Shown here: positions 59,472 to 64,000 of the stretch, piece after piece
How the letters are laid out: each line of letters begins with the position of its first letter
Position numbering within the stretch: the stretch's first letter is position 1
Source: an uncultured Bacilli bacterium
Lineage (GTDB): Bacteria; Bacillota_I; Bacilli_A; RF39; UBA660
Length of the DNA stretch: 64,000 nucleotides
Assembly: GCA_934167875.1 (NCBI GenBank)
Contig: CAKPMC010000006.1
Coordinates: 1-64,000, forward strand
Direction of reading: 5' to 3'
Program-made: the position numbers and the translations under genes
The notes under the pieces: generated by a model
The model's database searches: none
What the model was told of the DNA's origin: nothing
Seen by the model: only the letters and a program-made list of their open reading frames with translations

Positions 59472-60221
59472 ATGAAAGGAATCTTAGGGAAAAAGATAGG
59501 AATGACTCAAGTTTTTACACAAAGCGGTAAGTTAATTCCTGTTACAGTCATTGAAGTTGAACCAAATGTTGTAACTCAAATTAAAACAGTTGAAAAAGAC
59601 GGATATGATGCCATCCAATTAGGATGTGAAACAGTAAGAGCAAAAGTAAGCAACAAAGCTAAAATTGGTCATACAAACAAAGCTAATACAGAACCTAAGC
59701 GCTTCTTAAGAGAAATCAGGGGAGTAAATGTTAATGATTACACATTAGGACAAGTAATCGATGCTAGCTTATTTGCAAAAGGAGAAATCGTTGATGTAAG
59801 TGGAGTTAGTAAAGGTAAAGGGTTCCAAGGTGTTATTAAACGTTATAACCAATCTCGTGGACCAATGGGACATGGTTCTCAATATCATAGAGGTGTTGGT
59901 TCATTAGGTACATTGTTACCAATGCACGTATTAAAAGGTAAAAAATTACCAGGACATATGGGTAATGTAGCATGTACAATTCAAAATCTAGAAGTTGTAG
60001 ATGTTGATTTAGAAAATAATGTTATCTTAGTTAAAGGTAATGTACCAGGTCCTAAACAATCTTTAGTTATGATTAGAACATCAGTTAAAAAAGGTGAAAA
60101 GATTAACGAAACTGAAGAATTAATTTCTTATGTTGAAGTAGTTGAAACACCAGTTGAAGCTGCTGAAGAAGTAGCAGAAACTGAAGTAACTGAAGAAACT
60201 CAAGAAGAAGTAAACGAATAA
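59472..60221 (+). CDS. rplC: 50S ribosomal protein L3 with acidic C-terminal extension
   Basis: A 249-residue L3. The core (about 1-205) is canonical: [40 protein letters not shown] and [15 protein letters not shown], the loop that reaches the peptidyl transferase centre. The usual protein ends shortly after this. Here about 40 extra residues follow, almost all Glu, Val, Thr and Ala ([20 protein letters not shown], then [15 protein letters not shown]). An acidic tail on a ribosomal protein is unusual; it may contact a partner or simply be tolerated low-complexity growth. Start ATG after TTAGGAGGAAAGTAAA. Confidence 0.98.
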   Translation: MKGILGKKIGMTQVFTQSGKLIPVTVIEVEPNVVTQIKTVEKDGYDAIQLGCETVRAKVSNKAKIGHTNKANTEPKRFLREIRGVNVNDYTLGQVIDASLFAKGEIVDVSGVSKGKGFQGVIKRYNQSRGPMGHGSQYHRGVGSLGTLLPMHVLKGKKLPGHMGNVACTIQNLEVVDVDLENNVILVKGNVPGPKQSLVMIRTSVKKGEKINETEELISYVEVVETPVEAAEEVAETEVTEETQEEVNE

Positions 60222-60280
60222 TCACTGCAGATTAAATAATAATTAAAAATTTTAAATTGTAGTGAAAGGAGGAATTAAAG

Positions 60281-60877
60281 ATGGAAAAACTAAAGGACAT
60301 TAAATTAAACAAAGAATTACTTAACATTGAACCAAATGAAAAAGTTTTATATGATGCCATCATTTTACAAAGAGCATCATTAAGACAAGGAACTCACTCA
60401 ACAAAAACTCGTAGTGAAGTAAGCGGTGGTGGAAGAAAACCATGGCGTCAAAAAGGAACAGGACATGCTCGTCAAGGATCTATCCGTGCAGTACAATGGG
60501 TAGGTGGAGGAAGATATGGTACTCCAGTTCCAAGAGATTACTCAAAGAAACAAAATCGTAAAGAAAGAAGATTAGCATTACAAACAGCTTTCTTAAATCT
60601 TTACAATAATAAAGGATTAGTAGTAGTTGATGAAATTAAAGTTGCTACTCCTAAAACTAAAGAAATGGTTAATATGTTAAATTCATTAGAATTAATGAAC
60701 AAAAAAGTATTAATCGTAGTAAATGAATTAGAAGAAAACTTAATCTTAGCTTCTCGTAACTTATTAAATATCGCATTAATTGAAGCAAATGAACTTAATG
60801 TATTAGATTTAAGTTATGCAGATGTAGTATTAACTACTAAAGAAGGATTAAAATCTATCGAGGAGGTGCTTAAATAA
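60281..60877 (+). CDS. rplD: 50S ribosomal protein L4
   Basis: A 198-residue exit-tunnel protein (in E. coli the S10 operon autoregulator). The extended loop is seen as [38 protein letters not shown]. The globular part ends with the [20 protein letters not shown] helix. Start ATG after GAAAGGAGGAATTAAAG. The stop overlaps the rplW start (TAATG), so translation is coupled. Confidence 0.98.
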   Translation: MEKLKDIKLNKELLNIEPNEKVLYDAIILQRASLRQGTHSTKTRSEVSGGGRKPWRQKGTGHARQGSIRAVQWVGGGRYGTPVPRDYSKKQNRKERRLALQTAFLNLYNNKGLVVVDEIKVATPKTKEMVNMLNSLELMNKKVLIVVNELEENLILASRNLLNIALIEANELNVLDLSYADVVLTTKEGLKSIEEVLK

Positions 60878-61161
60878 TGAATACAAAGTATTTAGAAATC
60901 GTAAAAGCGCCAGTTATTACAGAAAAATCTGCTAACTTAGGACAAGAAAGAGGACAATATGTTTTCAAAGTTGATCCTAAAGCAAATAAAACTGAAATAA
61001 AACAAGCAATTGAAAAATTATTTAACGTAAAAGTACAAGAAATTCGTACAGTTAATGTTAAACCAAAGAAAAGAAGAGTTGGACGTTACGCTGGACTTAC
61101 AAACCGTAGCAAAAAAGCTATCGTTACACTAGCTGAAGGTCAAACAATTGAACTTAATTAA
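60877..61161 (+). CDS. rplW: 50S ribosomal protein L23
   Basis: A 94-residue protein at the tunnel exit that docks trigger factor and SRP. Typical motifs: [35 protein letters not shown], then [20 protein letters not shown]. Overlaps rplD by one base, with GAGGTGCTT upstream. Confidence 0.98.
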   Translation: MNTKYLEIVKAPVITEKSANLGQERGQYVFKVDPKANKTEIKQAIEKLFNVKVQEIRTVNVKPKKRRVGRYAGLTNRSKKAIVTLAEGQTIELN

Positions 61162-61182
61162 TAATTTAAAGGAGGGTTACTC

Positions 61183-62013
61183 ATGTCAGTAAGAAACTAT
61201 AAACCAATTACTCCAGGACAAAGAAAAAGAAGTACTTTAGTTAATTCAGAAATTACTAAAACTACTCCTGAAAAAAGTCTAGTAGTTAGTTTAAAGAAAA
61301 ACGGTGGTCGTAACAATCAAGGTAGAATTACAGTAAGACATCAAGGTGGCGGAGCAAAAAGAAAATATCGTGTTATTGATTTCAAACGTAACAAATTAGA
61401 TATTCCAGGAACTGTAGCAAGCATTGAATACGATCCAAACAGAACAGCAAATATTGCTTTAATTAATTATAACGATGGTGAAAAGAGATATATCATCGCT
61501 CCAAAAAATTTAAAAGTAGGAGATGTTATTGTATCAGGAGAAACAGCTGATATCAAAGTAGGAAACGCACTTCCTATTATGAATATTCCAGTTGGTACTA
61601 TGATTCATAATATCGAGCTTCGTCCAGGTAAAGGTGGAGAATTAGCACGTAGTGCTGGATCATCTGCTCAAATCTTAGGACGTGAAGGAAACTATGTAAT
61701 GGTTAGACTTTCAAGTGGTGAACAAAGATTAATCTTAGGAACTTGTTTTGCTACTATTGGTGAAGTTGGTAACGAAGACCAAAACTTAGTAAGATTAGGT
61801 AAAGCTGGACGTACTCGTCATAAAGGAATTCGTCCTACAGTACGTGGATCAGTTATGAACCCTAATGACCATCCACATGGTGGTGGTGAAGGTCGTGCAC
61901 CTATCGGTCGTAAAGGACCTGTTACTCCTTGGGGTAAACCAGCACTTGGATATAAGACAAGAAAGAATAAAGCGTCTGATAAATTTATCGTACGTCGTCG
62001 TAATAGTAAGTAA
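61183..62013 (+). CDS. rplB: 50S ribosomal protein L2
   Basis: A 276-residue primary 23S rRNA-binding protein next to the peptidyl transferase centre. It contains [37 protein letters not shown] and the universally conserved loop [20 protein letters not shown], with the key His. Start ATG after AAAGGAGGGTTACTC. Confidence 0.99.
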   Translation: MSVRNYKPITPGQRKRSTLVNSEITKTTPEKSLVVSLKKNGGRNNQGRITVRHQGGGAKRKYRVIDFKRNKLDIPGTVASIEYDPNRTANIALINYNDGEKRYIIAPKNLKVGDVIVSGETADIKVGNALPIMNIPVGTMIHNIELRPGKGGELARSAGSSAQILGREGNYVMVRLSSGEQRLILGTCFATIGEVGNEDQNLVRLGKAGRTRHKGIRPTVRGSVMNPNDHPHGGGEGRAPIGRKGPVTPWGKPALGYKTRKNKASDKFIVRRRNSK

Positions 62014-62027
62014 AGGAGGAGATTATT

Positions 62028-62297
62028 ATGGCAAGAAGTGCAAAGAAAAAGCCTTATGTATTCGAAAGATTATTAGCTAAGGTTGAAAAGTTAAATGAAA
62101 CTGGAAAAAAAGAAGTCATTAAAACATGGTCACGCCGTTCAACAATCTATCCTGCATTTATTGGACATACATTCGCAGTACACAATGGAAAAGAATTTAT
62201 TCCAGTATATGTTACTGAAGATATGGTAGGACACAAACTTGGTGAATTTTCACAAACTCGTAAGTTTGGTGGACATGGCGACAATAAGAAAAAATAG
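62028..62297 (+). CDS. rpsS: 30S ribosomal protein S19
   Basis: An 89-residue protein of the 30S head. Motifs: [20 protein letters not shown] and [19 protein letters not shown]. It starts [20 protein letters not shown], a little different from the usual 'RSLKKGPF'. Start ATG after AAAGGAGGAGATTATT. Confidence 0.98.
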   Translation: MARSAKKKPYVFERLLAKVEKLNETGKKEVIKTWSRRSTIYPAFIGHTFAVHNGKEFIPVYVTEDMVGHKLGEFSQTRKFGGHGDNKKK

Positions 62298-62316
62298 TGA
62301 CTAGGAGGAGAAAAAT

Positions 62317-62649
62317 ATGGAAGCAAGAGCAATCGCAAAGACTCTTAGAGTATCACCTATTAAAACTCGTTTAGTTGTAGATTTAATTCGTGGTAAAAAT
62401 GTTAACGATGCATTAAACATCTTAAACAATATGAATAAAAAGCCTGCTCGTCTTACAAAAAAAGTTCTTGAATCTGCTATCGCTAACGCTGTTAATAATA
62501 ATGGTGCTAAGCAAGAAGAGCTTTATGTAAAAGAAGCAAGAGTAGATGCTGGTCCAGTGATGAAGAGACATATGTTTGACTCACGTAGTCACATTGGACA
62601 TAACGATAAAAGAACAAGTCACATCGTAATCGTTGTGGCAACTAAGTAG
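62317..62649 (+). CDS. rplV: 50S ribosomal protein L22
   Basis: A 110-residue tunnel protein. Motifs: [34 protein letters not shown], and the hairpin [24 protein letters not shown] segment, then RTSHIVIVV. In the tunnel hairpin one usually reads 'GP-x-x-K-R-x-x-P-R-A-x-G-R'; here it is [14 protein letters not shown], an unusual variant in the macrolide/erythromycin-linked loop. Start ATG after CTAGGAGGAGAAAAAT. Confidence 0.97.
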   Translation: MEARAIAKTLRVSPIKTRLVVDLIRGKNVNDALNILNNMNKKPARLTKKVLESAIANAVNNNGAKQEELYVKEARVDAGPVMKRHMFDSRSHIGHNDKRTSHIVIVVATK

Positions 62650-62668
62650 GCAAAGGAGGGTTAGAAAC

Positions 62669-63322
62669 ATGGGTCAAAAAGTAAATCCTAATGGATTAAG
62701 ACTTGGAATCAATAAAGATTGGGACTCAAAATGGTACGCTAATAAAAAAGACTTTTCTAAATATTTAGCTAACGATGTTAAAATCCGTGAATATTTTGAA
62801 AAAGATCAAAAAGCAAATGGTATCAGTAAAGTTCAAATCGAAAGAAATTCTAAAAGAACAGAAGTTATTGTTCACACTGCTAAGCCTGGTGTCATCATCG
62901 GTCGTGGTGGAGAACAAATCGAAGCAATGAAAAAAGACTTATCTAAATTAGTAAATGAAGATATTCAAATTTCAATTGTTGATATTAAAAAACCTGATAT
63001 TAATGCACAAATCGTTGCTGATTCAATCGCAGCACAAATTGAAAACCGTGCATCATTCAGAATGGCTCAAAAAAGAGCTATCCGTAACGCTATGAAAGCT
63101 GGAGCTAAGGGTATTAAAACTTTAGTATCTGGACGTTTAGGTGGAGCAGATATGGCTCGTAGCGAAGGATATACAGAAGGAACAATTCCTCTACATACTT
63201 TAAGAGCAGATGTTGATTATGCTACTAGTGAAGCAGATACAACATTTGGAAAAATTGGTGTTAAAGTATGGATTTATAAAGGAGAAATTCTTCCATCTAA
63301 GAAGACTAAAGGAGGTAATTAA
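62669..63322 (+). CDS. rpsC: 30S ribosomal protein S3
   Basis: A 217-residue protein with an RNA-binding KH domain ([20 protein letters not shown], GxxG loop GRGG) and the C-terminal [20 protein letters not shown] motif that forms the mRNA entry and helicase site. Start at 62669 ([20 protein letters not shown]) follows AAAGGAGGGTTAGAAAC; the frame is open upstream within rplV but the canonical start is clear. Confidence 0.99.
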   Translation: MGQKVNPNGLRLGINKDWDSKWYANKKDFSKYLANDVKIREYFEKDQKANGISKVQIERNSKRTEVIVHTAKPGVIIGRGGEQIEAMKKDLSKLVNEDIQISIVDIKKPDINAQIVADSIAAQIENRASFRMAQKRAIRNAMKAGAKGIKTLVSGRLGGADMARSEGYTEGTIPLHTLRADVDYATSEADTTFGKIGVKVWIYKGEILPSKKTKGGN

Positions 63323-63324
63323 TT

Positions 63325-63756
63325 ATGTTAATCCCATCAAGAACTAAATATCGTCGTGTTCATAGATTACCTTACGAAGGTCATGCAAAAGGAAATACAA
63401 CATTAACACAAGGTGAATATGGACTACAAGCTAAAGAAGGTGCTTGGATTACAGCAAATCAAATCGAAGCAGCTCGTGTAGCTATGACACGTTATATGAA
63501 GCGTGGTGGAAAAGTATGGATCAACATCTTCCCACACATGCCAGTTACTAAAAAACCTATTGGTACTCGTCAAGGTAAAGGTAAAGGAAACGTTGAACTT
63601 TGGGTAGCAGTAGTAAAAGAAGGAAAAATTATGTTTGAAATTAGTGGAGTAGATGAAGCTACAGCTCGTGAAGCTTTAAGACTTGCTTCTCATAAACTTC
63701 CAATTAAAACAAAATTTGTAAAAAAAGAAAATGGTGGTGAATTAAATGAAGGTTAA
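63325..63756 (+). CDS. rplP: 50S ribosomal protein L16
   Basis: A 143-residue protein near the A-site tRNA. Motifs: [60 protein letters not shown] and the Arg loop. It overlaps rpmC by 11 bp. Start ATG after AAAGGAGGTAATTAATT. Confidence 0.99.
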   Translation: MLIPSRTKYRRVHRLPYEGHAKGNTTLTQGEYGLQAKEGAWITANQIEAARVAMTRYMKRGGKVWINIFPHMPVTKKPIGTRQGKGKGNVELWVAVVKEGKIMFEISGVDEATAREALRLASHKLPIKTKFVKKENGGELNEG

Positions 63757-63949
63757 AGAAATTAGAGAACTAACCACTGAACAAATCGTTGCAAAGGTTA
63801 AGGAAGCTAAAGAAGAATTATTCAACTTACGTTTCCAACAAGCAACAGGAAATTTAGAAAAACCTTCAAGAATTAGAGAATTAAGACACGATGTAGCAAG
63901 ATGCAAGACTGTATTACGTGAACGTGAGCTTAACGAGGAGGTTAAGTAA
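63746..63949 (+). CDS. rpmC: 50S ribosomal protein L29
   Basis: A 67-residue two-helix protein at the tunnel exit: [60 protein letters not shown]. Start within the rplP end (GGTGGTGAATTAA then ATG), so translation is coupled. Confidence 0.98.
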   Translation: MKVKEIRELTTEQIVAKVKEAKEELFNLRFQQATGNLEKPSRIRELRHDVARCKTVLRERELNEEVK

Positions 63950-63951
63950 AA

Positions 63952-64000
63952 ATGGAAAAAGTACAAAAAGAATTGGTTGGTACAGTAGTAAGTGCTAGCA
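63952..64000 (+). CDS. rpsQ: 30S ribosomal protein S17, 5' part
   Basis: ATG after AACGAGGAGGTTAAGTAAAA opens MEKVQKELVGTVVSAS, the normal start of S17 (x-K-x-L-V-G-x-V-V-S). The gene runs off the window's right edge. The gene order L16-L29-S17 is the usual one. Confidence 0.93.
   Translation, partial: MEKVQKELVGTVVSAS

Noticed and set aside
1..64000. CRISPR arrays, tRNA or rRNA genes
   Set aside because: No regularly spaced 25-40-bp repeats and no cloverleaf or rRNA-like GC-rich stretches were seen by eye; insertions here use protein-coding gene ends, not tRNAs.

Overview
The window is a piece of a low-GC Gram-positive (Bacillota) chromosome with the standard bacterial code. UGA is a stop: prfB (RF2) is present with an intact +1 frameshift site at its in-frame UGA, and several genes end in UGA. 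The backbone order hpf-secA-prfB-ftsEX-(M23 hydrolase)-uvrBA-lgt-trxB-yvcK-whiA-clpP-gap-pgk-tpiA-spo0A-rpoD-gpmI, followed by the S10 ribosomal operon, resembles the conserved Bacilli arrangement. Together with Spo0A, very AT-rich codon use, a GH5 glucanase and a serpin, it suggests an uncultured gut Bacilli lineage close to the Mollicutes (RF39-like). That placement is inference.

Layout. 1-1100: an agrBD peptide-signalling pair on the minus strand with no agrCA in view. 1100-5500: two cold-shock proteins, hpf, an acetyltransferase and secA. 5456-12100: an accessory zone. The last 15 codons of secA (the SEC-C zinc motif) are repeated twice downstream, each time followed by a new terminator, and cargo genes lie between the copies: a large unknown helical protein, an HNH endonuclease, a DUF4160-like protein, an AAC(6')-like acetyltransferase, a possible ADP-ribosyltransferase and a UGA-interrupted regulator. 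12100-22400: GNAT, GH5, lactate dehydrogenase, ASCH protein, prfB, two YitT transporters, ftsEX with a murein hydrolase, and an unknown protein. 22400-28000: a gene graveyard (deformylase, ParB and LysR fragments), then a second array in which the promoter and first 90 codons of uvrB occur twice as dead fragments upstream of the intact gene, with cargo genes between. 28000-43000: UvrB/UvrA repair, envelope and division genes, ClpP and a uridine-kinase-like protein. 43000-47000: surface and secreted proteins, including one behind a poly-G tract placed between -35 and -10, and a frameshifted serpin. 47000-58900: glycolysis genes interleaved with a glycolipid glycosyltransferase/flippase pair, spo0A, two tandem primary-type sigma factors and an AAA protein. 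58900-64000: rpsJ to rpsQ.

The most striking signal is the pair of host-gene-end arrays at secA (3' end) and uvrB (5' end). In both, each cargo unit of about 2 kb brings a replacement piece of the host gene, so the host gene is rebuilt at every insertion and the displaced piece is stranded at the far end. The units are bounded by short direct and inverted repeats that look like recombinase arm sites, yet no recombinase is encoded in the window. I read them as integrase-less cassettes accumulated by accretion, mobilised in trans, with probable defence or toxin cargo. That is an inference from sequence structure. The second notable signal is the C5G10 promoter spacer at 43455-43469, which predicts on/off or graded switching of a membrane-anchored protein.
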